From Azospirillum brasilense (GTDB taxonomy: Bacteria; Pseudomonadota; Alphaproteobacteria; Azospirillales; Azospirillaceae), in NCBI RefSeq assembly GCF_022023855.1, contig NZ_CP059451.1, positions 799,244-863,243 of the forward strand: 64,000 nt of DNA, in the 5' to 3' direction. The notes below the pieces were generated by a model. The model was not told the DNA's origin. It saw only the letters and a list, made by a program, of their open reading frames with translations, and ran no database searches. Of this stretch, positions 54,614 to 62,498 are shown piece by piece; position 1 is the stretch's first letter; each line of letters starts with the position of its first letter. The position numbers were made by a program, and so were the translations under genes.

Positions 54614-54982
54614 TCAGCGAGCCCTTGCTTTTCGGGCTGCATAGCGGGCGTCGCGGGCAGCCTTCGCCTCCACGGCCATGGTCACTTGGCGCGCGGCCTG
54701 CTCGGCGGCTTCCTGGGCCTCCAGCGCCTCGCGGGCGTCCCGCTCGGCCTGTTCCGCTTGCAGGGCCTCCTGCTCGGCAGCCTTGCGGGCGTCGCGCGCC
54801 GCGTTGCGCTCGGCCTCGCGAGCCTCACGGGCGATGCGCACGGCCCGCCGGGCCTCTTCCCGCTCCGCGAAGGCCAGATCGTTCACAGTCGATTGCGCCT
54901 TGAACTTCTCGAGTAGGGCCTTTTTCGCGCCCGCAGCCGTGCTCAGACGCTCGGAAAGCCCTGCGTTTTTAAAGCCGTTCAT
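54614..54982 (-). CDS. DUF6481 coiled-coil protein
   Basis: The 122-residue protein begins MNGFKNAGLSERLSTAAGAKKALLEKFKAQ and continues as an Ala/Glu/Arg helix (EREEARRAVRIAREAREAE), ending in RYAARKARAR. This matches the alphaproteobacterial DUF6481 family that sits beside cold-shock genes. RNA or ribosome binding through basic patches is plausible, not shown. Confidence 0.85.
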   Translation of the reverse strand: MNGFKNAGLSERLSTAAGAKKALLEKFKAQSTVNDLAFAEREEARRAVRIAREAREAERNAARDARKAAEQEALQAEQAERDAREALEAQEAAEQAARQVTMAVEAKAARDARYAARKARAR

Positions 54983-55115
54983 GTTTTTCCGTTTCGTGAA
55001 TCCGGCCGTGCCCCGAGGAAGGTCGTCAGGCAAATCTTTATCGGTCACGGTCGCCGAAGGCGGCGATGCTGCACCGGCTATGGGGAGGGGGCGGCGTCGT
55101 TTCTGGATCCCGGTA

Positions 55116-55143
55116 CAAAAAAAGGGCGGCCGGAGCCACCCTT
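55116..55143 (-). terminator. Rho-independent terminator of cspA
   Basis: On the minus strand GGGTGGC, TCCG, GCCGCCC (one G-T pair) is followed by seven T. It lies 20 bases after the cspA stop. Confidence 0.88.
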
Positions 55144-55163
55144 CTTTCCCGAACCGGCTGCAC

Positions 55164-55373
55164 TCAGAGTGCGCGCAGGTTCTCGGCGGCAACCTTGCCA
55201 CGGCGAGGGTCGCGAACCGCGTCGAAGGACAGCTTCTGGCCCTCTCCGAGGTTGCTGATCCCGGCGCGCTCGACGGCGGAGATGTGGACGAACACGTCAT
55301 CCGTGCCGTCTTCCGGCTGGATGAAGCCGAAGCCTTTGGTCGAATTGAAAAACTTGACGGTTCCGATAGCCAT
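55164..55373 (-). CDS. cspA: Cold-shock protein CspA family
   Basis: The 69-residue OB-fold protein has RNP1 KGFGFIQP and RNP2 VFVHIS and binds single-stranded RNA/DNA. The ATG at 55373 has GGAAGGGAA upstream. The leader toward 55500 is shared with the left border of the tni transposition module, which seems to have inserted upstream of this gene. Confidence 0.97.
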   Translation of the reverse strand: MAIGTVKFFNSTKGFGFIQPEDGTDDVFVHISAVERAGISNLGEGQKLSFDAVRDPRRGKVAAENLRAL

Positions 55374-55515
55374 GGGTCAGTTCCCTTCCTGGCGTTGCCC
55401 GCACAACATTGCGCAGGGCATCAATCTCACTTCGGGTGTCGCTTTCTCCTGAGAATTTTCGTGGCCCCTCACCAAGGTCGTAGCGACAGATCAACGGGTT
55501 CCGTGCGACGTTTGT

Positions 55516-55551
55516 GGCTCAGACCTTTCTTGCGACTCAGAACTTTCTTGC
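55516..55551. repeat. Two abutting 18-bp direct repeats before tniA (TnsB-site-like)
   Basis: GGCTCAGACCTTTCTTGC and GACTCAGAACTTTCTTGC match in 16 of 18 positions and abut; a third, degraded unit follows to about 55569. Iterated sites of this size next to a Mu/TnsB-type transposase gene resemble transposase-binding end repeats. Confidence 0.65.
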
Positions 55552-55584
55552 AGCCGAACGCTTTCGCGGGAGGGCCGGCAGGGT

Positions 55585-57267
55585 ATGGGGCAGCGATCCG
55601 ACGACCCACCGGGCGACCCACGCTGGTCCGAGGCCGCGCGCCTCGCCACACAGCTCGACCGTATCCTTGATCGCTTTCCGCCGCACAGCGAGGCGCGTGC
55701 CACCGCCATCGACGATCTGGCCGCCCGGCTGAAGCGGACGCCGCAGACAATCCGCAGCTACCTGCGCAAGTACGGTAAGCGACGCTTGGTTCGCGACCTG
55801 CTGCGGGACGATTCCGGCCGCGGCCCGAGGCTGCCACCGGAGACCGAGGGCATCGTCAAAGCGATCCTCGACCAAAAGCACCTCACCCCCGAAGGGTGTT
55901 CCCTGAACGAGGCGATGATCGTGATCAACGGCCGGTTGGAGCAAGCTGGGCTCAAGCCGGTCTCGTTCAACACGGTGAAGAGCCGCCTTTGGAAGCATTG
56001 GACCGCCGAAGAGGTTGCGCGCCGCCGCGGCGATCGGACTGCGGCGCGGAAACATCGGCGGCGTGGCGGCGCGCTGGTGCCCGATTATCCGCTTCAGGTC
56101 TGCCAGATCGACGAGACGGAGATCGACGTCCTTGCCGTCGACGATGAGGGCAACCTCCTGAGGCGGCTCTGGGTCATCGTGCTGGTCGATGTGCTGACTC
56201 ACATGATCATGGGGTTCTGGCTGTGGCCGCGCTCGGCCAACCGGGAGGCCATCGGCTTGTGCATTCAGCACGCCATTCGGCCGAAAGGAGCCTACTTCCA
56301 GAAATTCGGCATCGAGGCCACGGATGTCTTCGGCCGGCCGGAGCGGATCATTTCGGACCGGGCGGCTTGGTACAAGTCTCTCCAGGACAATCGGAGCCTG
56401 GAGGACCTGCGCGTCGTGGTGGAGCCACGGCGCGGCGAACCGCACATCCGAGGCGTCGTCGAACGTCTCCAGGGTTCGATCAATCAGCAGCTCCGCAAGG
56501 GCCGAGGACAAACAGGCCGTTCTGTCGCCGACCGCGGCGATTACCCGGCCAAGGAACGCGCCTGCCTCACCTACGAGCAGATCGAGACGGCGGTCGCCAT
56601 TACCGCGTTCCGCATCTGCAACGGAGAGATGGACGAGAAGACCCGGAAGCGCCCCGACCTCGAATGGGGCAAACACGCTTGCCGGATTCCCGAGCATCTT
56701 CTGACCGTCGACTGGGAGGCGGTGCAGCTCGCTTTCCTGCCGGAACGAGCATGCCGCCTGTCCAGCAAGGGGATTCCGGCCTTTGGTCTCACCTACTGGG
56801 AGGACGAGGATCCCCGACTGGCCGAGCTTTACGCCAACCGCGGCCGGGAATCGCTGCGCATCAAGGTCAACCGCAACGATGTCAGCCACATCTACGTACG
56901 GCATCCGTCGTGGGAGTCGTGGGTCGCGGTGCCGCGGGCTGACGGCTTGCTCACGCCCCTGACGGCTTGGGAGTGGGAGGCGCAGAAGGAACGAGAGCGG
57001 GCTGAAGCCGAAACCAGTTGGATGGAGCGGGGAAAGTCACGCGAGATGGTCGACGCGGCCCTGACGCCGACGGCGGGAACCGGGCGCAAACCGCGCGTCA
57101 GCCGGAAGGCCGCCAGTGAGGCGGTGGCGGCGCGCGTCGCTGGCGATGCCCCCAAGCCCCACGCATCAGAGATGGCGCTCAATCGCCTCAAGACGTCCGG
57201 CGATGGACTGGGCCGCTTGCCGGTGGTCGACGACTGTTTCGATGTGGAACCCTGGGGGAATGCATGA
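55585..57267 (+). CDS. tniA: TniA/TnsB-type DDE transposase, module 1
   Basis: The 560-residue Mu/Tn5053/Tn7-type transposase has N-terminal HTH modules (LAARLKRTPQTIRSYLRKYGKR), a catalytic core with Asp176 (VCQIDETEID), Asp258 (IISDRAAWY) and Glu293 (GVVERLQGS), then a Mu-type beta-barrel. Intact. Stop and tniB start overlap (ATGA). Start chosen at ATG 55585 after a purine-rich GGGAGGGCCGGCAGGG. Confidence 0.92.
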   Translation: MGQRSDDPPGDPRWSEAARLATQLDRILDRFPPHSEARATAIDDLAARLKRTPQTIRSYLRKYGKRRLVRDLLRDDSGRGPRLPPETEGIVKAILDQKHLTPEGCSLNEAMIVINGRLEQAGLKPVSFNTVKSRLWKHWTAEEVARRRGDRTAARKHRRRGGALVPDYPLQVCQIDETEIDVLAVDDEGNLLRRLWVIVLVDVLTHMIMGFWLWPRSANREAIGLCIQHAIRPKGAYFQKFGIEATDVFGRPERIISDRAAWYKSLQDNRSLEDLRVVVEPRRGEPHIRGVVERLQGSINQQLRKGRGQTGRSVADRGDYPAKERACLTYEQIETAVAITAFRICNGEMDEKTRKRPDLEWGKHACRIPEHLLTVDWEAVQLAFLPERACRLSSKGIPAFGLTYWEDEDPRLAELYANRGRESLRIKVNRNDVSHIYVRHPSWESWVAVPRADGLLTPLTAWEWEAQKERERAEAETSWMERGKSREMVDAALTPTAGTGRKPRVSRKAASEAVAARVAGDAPKPHASEMALNRLKTSGDGLGRLPVVDDCFDVEPWGNA

Positions 57268-58136
57268 CCGACCATCTCAGCGATGAGGCACGCCGGCAGC
57301 TGGAAACGCTGGGGACCGCGGAGCGTTGCGCCGCAATCGAAGCGAACCGATGGATCGGCTACCCCGCGGCGGTGCGCGCCCTCGACGCGCTGACCCAGGT
57401 GCGGGAGCGCCCGAAATCCACCCGGACAACCGGCGTGGTCGTGTGCGGGCCGTTTCGCAACGGCAAGACGATGGTCGCCGACAAGTTCCTCAGCATGGAA
57501 ACCGTGCAGGTTCGTGCCTCGCATTATTATCAGCTGCCGACCGACGCATCGCGGCAGGAGTTCCTGACCGGCATGATCCGGGCGATGGGACGGGTGCCCG
57601 ATCCGACGCAACGGACGATCGAGGGGCGGCGCCACCAGTTGGAGGCCCTGCTCGATGAGTACGAACCGCGGGTCTTCATCTTCGACGATGCGCATCATGG
57701 CTTCCGGGGCAGCGCCGCGAAGGAGTTCCACACGCTTCTGCGGGTCATGGGCCATCGCTGGGACATGTCACCGGTGCTGATCGGCGACCGGTCGTTGGCG
57801 GAAGCGATCCACAACGATGGCGAACTGCGTACGCGGCTGACCAACCGGTCCTTGCCGCGGTGGCAGTACGACGCTGATTACGCCCGCCTGCTGAACAGTT
57901 TGGTGCGCGCCCTGCCGTTGCGCCAAAAGTCCGAGCTGACCGATGAGGCCCTGGCCAAGCGGATCTTCCAGGTGTCGGAAGGCCTGATCGGGGACATCGT
58001 GCAGAATATCGCTGCGGCGGCTGTGGCGGCGGTCCGGGCCGGCGAGGAACAGATCACCTTGGCCCTCTTTGACTCCCTGAAGCTGGAGCCGCCTTCGAAG
58101 CGATTCTCACCGGACGAATTGCGCGGGCTTTCCTGA
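57264..58136 (+). CDS. tniB: TniB-type AAA ATPase, module 1
   Basis: TnsC/TniB-like regulator of transposition (290 residues) with an N-terminal helix (AERCAAIEANRWIGYPAAVRALDAL), Walker A CGPFRNGKT near residue 62, Walker B VFIFDDAHH near residue 138, and a C-terminal AAA lid. It recruits TniA to target DNA. Coupled to tniA and tniQ by overlaps. Confidence 0.93.
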   Translation: MTDHLSDEARRQLETLGTAERCAAIEANRWIGYPAAVRALDALTQVRERPKSTRTTGVVVCGPFRNGKTMVADKFLSMETVQVRASHYYQLPTDASRQEFLTGMIRAMGRVPDPTQRTIEGRRHQLEALLDEYEPRVFIFDDAHHGFRGSAAKEFHTLLRVMGHRWDMSPVLIGDRSLAEAIHNDGELRTRLTNRSLPRWQYDADYARLLNSLVRALPLRQKSELTDEALAKRIFQVSEGLIGDIVQNIAAAAVAAVRAGEEQITLALFDSLKLEPPSKRFSPDELRGLS

Positions 58137-59002
58137 TGGCGGGCCGCTTGCCGACCATCGGGCACGGCGAGGTGTATTCCTGCGAGCCGCTCGAACGGGG
58201 CCGGCCCAGTCAGGGGGCGCACCATTGGGCGTCCGAGCCGGCCCCCATCGAGGGTGAGCTCCTCAGCAGCTGGTTCAGCCGTTATGCCTGGGCAAGCGCG
58301 GTGGGGCCGCAAGCCCTTCTTTTTGAGTTTCGTGGGGTCTTCGGTCGCCATCCGGCCGACCTCGACAACGGACTGCCGCGTCGAACCTTCATGCTTCTCG
58401 CGCAACGCACTGGAATCCCCGTTCCGTGGTTCGAGCAGGCGCAGCGCTTTTCTCCAACCGCCTCTGCGATGTGGACGGGAGCGCTGCGCAGCCCACGCTT
58501 TTGTCCCGGCTGCTGGGCGGCGGACCCCATCCCCTATGTCCGCTGGCAATGGCGGGGAACCTTGTTCCGGGTCTGCACAGAGCATCAGGTTTGGCTCAAT
58601 CCGTGCTGCCCGACGTGCCGGTCTCCGCTGTCCGTGCTCGGCGGGCGGCTCCGGCGCCCTCTGTGGCGCTGTGCAACGTGCCGATCCGATCTGCGGCAGG
58701 AGCGCATGGATCCGGCGTTGCCGCAAGCGGTCCTCACGCAAGCCCTCATCGAGGTCATCACGGAGTTGGCGAAGGAGATCGGACTGGAGCGGACCGTCAC
58801 ATCGGCGGCGCGTGCGTTGTCCGTACTGGATGCCGACATGAGCGCCTTGGAGGCCGCCCGGTCCGATCGGGATGCTCAGCCAACGAACGCGGCGGCCGGA
58901 CCTGCGGGGCATCTTGAGGACTGGTGTCGCTCCGGCTTTATGAGCGGACTCCCGCAGTTTTCGGCGGTTTCGGCCCGCCTTCCGGCTTCAAGGCCGAACT
59001 GA
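58136..59002 (+). CDS. tniQ: TniQ target-selection protein, module 1
   Basis: The 288-residue protein has the TniQ start PIEGELLSSWFSRYAWASAVG and a zinc-binding region FCPGCWAADP, CTEHQVWL, CCPTCRSPL, CATCRSDL. TniQ/TnsD proteins choose the target. Starts by TGATG overlap with tniB. The last 60 codons contain iterated TCCGGCTT repeats that may belong to an element end or regulatory site. Confidence 0.92.
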   Translation: MAGRLPTIGHGEVYSCEPLERGRPSQGAHHWASEPAPIEGELLSSWFSRYAWASAVGPQALLFEFRGVFGRHPADLDNGLPRRTFMLLAQRTGIPVPWFEQAQRFSPTASAMWTGALRSPRFCPGCWAADPIPYVRWQWRGTLFRVCTEHQVWLNPCCPTCRSPLSVLGGRLRRPLWRCATCRSDLRQERMDPALPQAVLTQALIEVITELAKEIGLERTVTSAARALSVLDADMSALEAARSDRDAQPTNAAAGPAGHLEDWCRSGFMSGLPQFSAVSARLPASRPN

Positions 59003-59024
59003 TTTCCGGCTTTGTGACCGGACC
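58931..59024. repeat. Three 20-bp related repeats at the 3' end of tniQ
   Basis: Units start TCCGGCTT at 58931, 58981 and 59005 and end GGACT, GAACT and GGACC. They are spaced 50 and 24 bases apart. Each has an internal partial dyad (TCCGG...CCGGA in the third). Confidence 0.65.
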
Positions 59025-59084
59025 CTGCCCATCCCATGACCACCCTCTCGCCCCACCTTGCGAGCGACGCTGACGTGCGTGTCC

Positions 59085-59150
59085 GACTGTTCAAACGGAC
59101 TGTACAGGCGGCCAAACGATCGTTTTCTCAAAACGGATTGAACTGTACAG
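59085..59150. other. Probable res site of the resolvase
   Basis: Two copies of the 8-base palindrome CTGTACAG (59100-59107 and 59143-59150) flank AAACGATCGTTT, a 12-base perfect palindrome (59114-59125), just upstream of the serine resolvase gene, where res sites of Tn5053-type elements lie. Confidence 0.65.
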
Positions 59151-59184
59151 TGGGGCAGTTTTCCCGCTTCTATGAACGGATTCC

Positions 59185-60131
59185 ATGGCCCTCATCGGCT
59201 ACGCCCGCGTTTCCACCGAAGACCAAGCCACCTTCAGCCAACTCGACGAACTGAAAGCCGCCGGCTGCTCGGTGATCTTCGAGGAAAAGGCATCGGGCGC
59301 CAGCCGGGCACGCCCGGAACTCGCCAAGGCTGTCGCCCAGGTGAAGCGCGGTGACATCCTGGTCGTGGCGCGCATCGACCGGCTGGCCCGTTCGCTCTCC
59401 CACCTGCTCGACGTGATCGAGGGGCTGGAGGCGGTCGGCGCCCACTTCAAGTCGCTGCGCGACCCGATCGACACCTCCACACCGCAGGGCAAGTTCGCCC
59501 TCCAGGTGCTGGGCGCCGCGGCCGAGCTGGAGCGCGCGCTGATCCGCGAGCGCACCAAGGCCGGCTTACGGGCCGCCAAGGCGCGCGGACGGGTGGGAGG
59601 CAATCCCGCCCTCAGGCGCCGCGATCCCGAGGCCATCGCCCAGCTCTCCGCCATCCGCGACCGGCAGTATGTGGCCGACCTCCTGGCCACCATGGACGCG
59701 TGGCTGCCCAAGGTGCGTGCCCTGCGCCCGGGGAACTCCTGGGGCAAGGTAGCCAGGGCACTCGGCCGGCTCGGCTCGCCCGACCAGCCCTGGACCGCCG
59801 ACCGGCTGTCGCGGGCGGTCCACCGCCTTGTCGCGGAAGGCTTGGCCGAGCCGGACCTGATCGCGCCGGCACCGCGCAAGCCGCCCAAGGACGACCTCCT
59901 GTTGGTCATCGCCGGCATCAAGGGGGCCGACCCGACCATCAGCCTGCGCACGATCGCCGCGCGCTTGGAGGGATGCACATCCGCACGCCGCGCCGTGGCA
60001 CGACTTGGTCGGCGTCTTCGGTCAAAGCGTTGCTCGACCGTGCCGAGCGGTTCGGACTGTTCATTCCGGTGACCGATGGGAAGCGGGCTCGTCGTTCAGG
60101 GCCTGACGCGCCAAGCGTCCCAGAAGCTTGA
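59185..60131 (+). pseudogene. Serine resolvase (TniR-like), frameshifted near the 3' end
   Basis: Cointegrate-resolving recombinase. The N-terminal catalytic domain is intact: MALIGYARVSTEDQ with Ser10, ARIDRLARSLSHLLDVIE, and the long helix LGAAAELERALIRERTKAGL; a longer than usual HTH region follows. At about 59974 a G run appears one base short (GAGGGATG): the normal continuation MHIRTPRRGTTWSASSVKALLDRAERFGLF lies in the next frame and ends at 60131. As printed, the first frame runs on to 60072 with an altered C-terminus, so activity is uncertain. Confidence 0.8.
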
Positions 60132-60226
60132 TCCTCCTTGGCCTCGAGCCGCGCGAGGCTTGCCAAACCGGACCGCGAAGAATGTCTTCGGCCATCCGCC
60201 GGTAGACGGAGGCTGAGCGCAAACCA

Positions 60227-60245
60227 AAACCGGGAACCCCGGTTT
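60227..60245. terminator. Bidirectional hairpin between the two tni modules
   Basis: AAACCGGG/CCCGGTTT with a 3-base loop lies between the convergent resolvase and second tniQ. Flanking A and T runs are short, so termination in both directions is plausible, not certain. Confidence 0.6.
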
Positions 60246-60271
60246 CGGCGAGGGACAAGGTGCGCGGCCGA

Positions 60272-61570
60272 TCACTCGGTTGGCAAGGTTGCCTTGAACC
60301 GGTCCGCGCGGGCCTCCCGAAACAGGGTGTTCAAAATCCGAAGCAGACGCTGCCGCTCCCGGCGTTGGGCGGCGAGTGCGGCTTTCCTCTCGCGTTCCTG
60401 TCGCCGATGGGCGGCGGCTTGCCAATCCAGCAGCGTCTTCCGAGCGATGGCGGCAGCCTCCTCCTGAACGGTCCGAACGGCCGTGAGCGCGGCGGCCTGC
60501 GGGCGCGCCGGCCATCGGCTGCTGCGCTCAACCAGCATGCGGCGGCCCACATCGTCCAACTCGGTGTAGAGCATGCCGATGCTCAAAGGACGGGGCGGCA
60601 ACACATCCTCCAGCCAGGAAAAGCCGTAGCCGCGCTCCGACGCGCTTTCGGTCAGCAGACGGGCTATGGCCGACAACAAGGCCCGGCGCCACCAAACTGG
60701 GACCGTCGCCAGCGGATAGGCGGAGGCGCACCGCAGCCGGTCCCGCCATCCGGTGGGCCATGGCGGCTGCACGATCCGGTTGATGAGAGCCCAATCATCC
60801 CCATTGGCCATGTTCAAGTGGCAGAGCAACCGGGCCAGATCCTCGACAAGGTCGAGAAAGGCGTGCCGGCTTGAGCGGCCGGCCCAGCAATCGTCGGGTT
60901 CGTGGCCGTCGAGGACCGCCGCGAGATGCTCTTCGAACGCTCGCAAGTTTGCCCAGTCATCGAGGGCACACGGTCGCGTCAGCCCGCCGCCTCTGTCCTC
61001 GTCGCCGAGAGCCTCGTCGAGGGATCGACCGCAATGCCCGCACAGCAGAATGGCGGAATCAGCGAGCGTCACCCACCGTTGCGGCTGCCAGCCGTCGCAA
61101 AAATGACAGCGCTGTTCCAAAGGCAGCCCATGGGTGGCGCACAGCCCCCGGGCGGCGATGGCCCAGTCGCGTCGAAGCCACGCGTCCCGTCCGGCTTGCC
61201 GATCATGCCGCAGGCACGCCGGACACCAAGCCACCTCGACCCGTCCGTAAGGCCCCCAGGCCGTCGTGTCGTCCGGAGCCCGTTCCCAACACGCCCAGGG
61301 GCGTGGCCATCCACGTCGGGACAGGGCCATGGCCGCCACGGTTTCACGGTCCAGACGGCTCGATGCGGCCAGGAACCGGATGTCCTCCGCGGCGGGAGCC
61401 CAATCAATATCGCGTTGATACGCGCCTTCGGAGTGTCGGCTGAACAGAACGGCCGGGGTCAATTCCCAGCCTTCCAAGCCATAGCGACAGGCGATCCGCG
61501 CACGCCAGGAGGACAGCAGCTCACCAGCCATCGGACGAGGGGCTATGGGAAAGGTCTGAACCATTCTCAT
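60272..61570 (-). CDS. tniQ: TniQ target-selection protein, module 2
   Basis: The 432-residue protein has APRPMAGELLSSWRARIACRYGL at its start, a zinc region with CPACLRHDRQ, LCATHGLPLEQRCHFCDGW and LCGHCGRSL, and a long helical C-terminal extension with an Arg/Gln-rich coiled tail. It is larger than module 1 TniQ and unrelated beyond the family core. Start overlaps the tniB2 stop (ATGA). Confidence 0.9.
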   Translation of the reverse strand: MRMVQTFPIAPRPMAGELLSSWRARIACRYGLEGWELTPAVLFSRHSEGAYQRDIDWAPAAEDIRFLAASSRLDRETVAAMALSRRGWPRPWACWERAPDDTTAWGPYGRVEVAWCPACLRHDRQAGRDAWLRRDWAIAARGLCATHGLPLEQRCHFCDGWQPQRWVTLADSAILLCGHCGRSLDEALGDEDRGGGLTRPCALDDWANLRAFEEHLAAVLDGHEPDDCWAGRSSRHAFLDLVEDLARLLCHLNMANGDDWALINRIVQPPWPTGWRDRLRCASAYPLATVPVWWRRALLSAIARLLTESASERGYGFSWLEDVLPPRPLSIGMLYTELDDVGRRMLVERSSRWPARPQAAALTAVRTVQEEAAAIARKTLLDWQAAAHRRQERERKAALAAQRRERQRLLRILNTLFREARADRFKATLPTE

Positions 61571-62498
61571 CCCGTGCCCGCCCGTGTGCGGGGCGGCCGG
61601 GCCGGGCTTTTCATCGTCATGGCGACGAGCGGCAACACCAGATCGTCGCTGATGAACGACGACAGGTCCAGTTGCTCCCGACCGGACCGGATCGCATCGA
61701 CCGCCACCGTTTCGATCAAGCGGCAGATCCGCACCGTGACCCCGTCGTCAGCTCCAAGACGCGTTTGCGCACGGCGGCGTTGTCCAGCTGGGACGCCTTG
61801 CGCAACGGCAAGACCGCGGACAGGCTGGCCAGCAGCAACCGAAGCGGTTCTCCATCGCGCCATCGCGGCAAATGGAACGCGTCGAACCGCTCGGCGAGTT
61901 GCGGGTCGGTGAGCAGCGCTTGGCGCGCGAGATCGGTCCCGGCGCAGACCAGCGGGATGCGCAAATCGTTGGCCAGGAAGCGGATGGTGTTCAGGAAGAT
62001 GCGCTGCTGCCGGTAGGTCCCGGCCAGCATGGTGTGCACCTCGTCGATGATCAGCAGGCGCGTGCCCATGGTGCGCAGCAGGTGGCGGCACAGATCGCGG
62101 ATTTGCTTGGCGGCGGGACGGCTGCCCATCCGTTGCGGCGCTCCCAACGCGGCGAAAAGCTCGCCGTAGAAGTCCGCCTCATCGGGCTCCGGCGGCATCT
62201 GGAAGGCCACGACCGGCATGGTCGTCATGCCGGATGTCCGATCGAAGGAGGAGGGGTGCGCCCGCGTGAAGCAGCGGACGATCATAGTCTTGCCCATGCC
62301 CGTGTCGCCGTACAGGAGCAGGCAGGGCATGCGGTCGCGCGGCGGATAGCTCATCACGTCGGCAAGCCGGGCCAAGGCGGCGTCGGCGGTCGGGTACTGG
62401 ATCCAGCGGTCGGCACGCACCCGGGCGATGCGGTCTTCGGCGGGCAAGGTGGCGAGAGCCCGGTAGGTGGGGTGCAGGTGGGCGAAGTCCTCGGTCAC
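61567..62498 (-). pseudogene. tniB: TniB-type AAA ATPase, module 2, frameshifted
   Basis: From a GTG at 62498 (overlapping the tniA2 stop): LHPTYRALATLPAEDRIARVRADRWIQYP, Walker A GDTGMGKTM, Walker B LLIIDEVHTML. The frame breaks at about 61745 after LELT (CTGACGACGG; one C missing would restore ACC GAC). The true end DGVTVRICRLIETVAVDAI, SSFISDDLVLPLV lies in the next frame and stops at 61567. Repaired, it would be about 310 residues. Confidence 0.85.
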
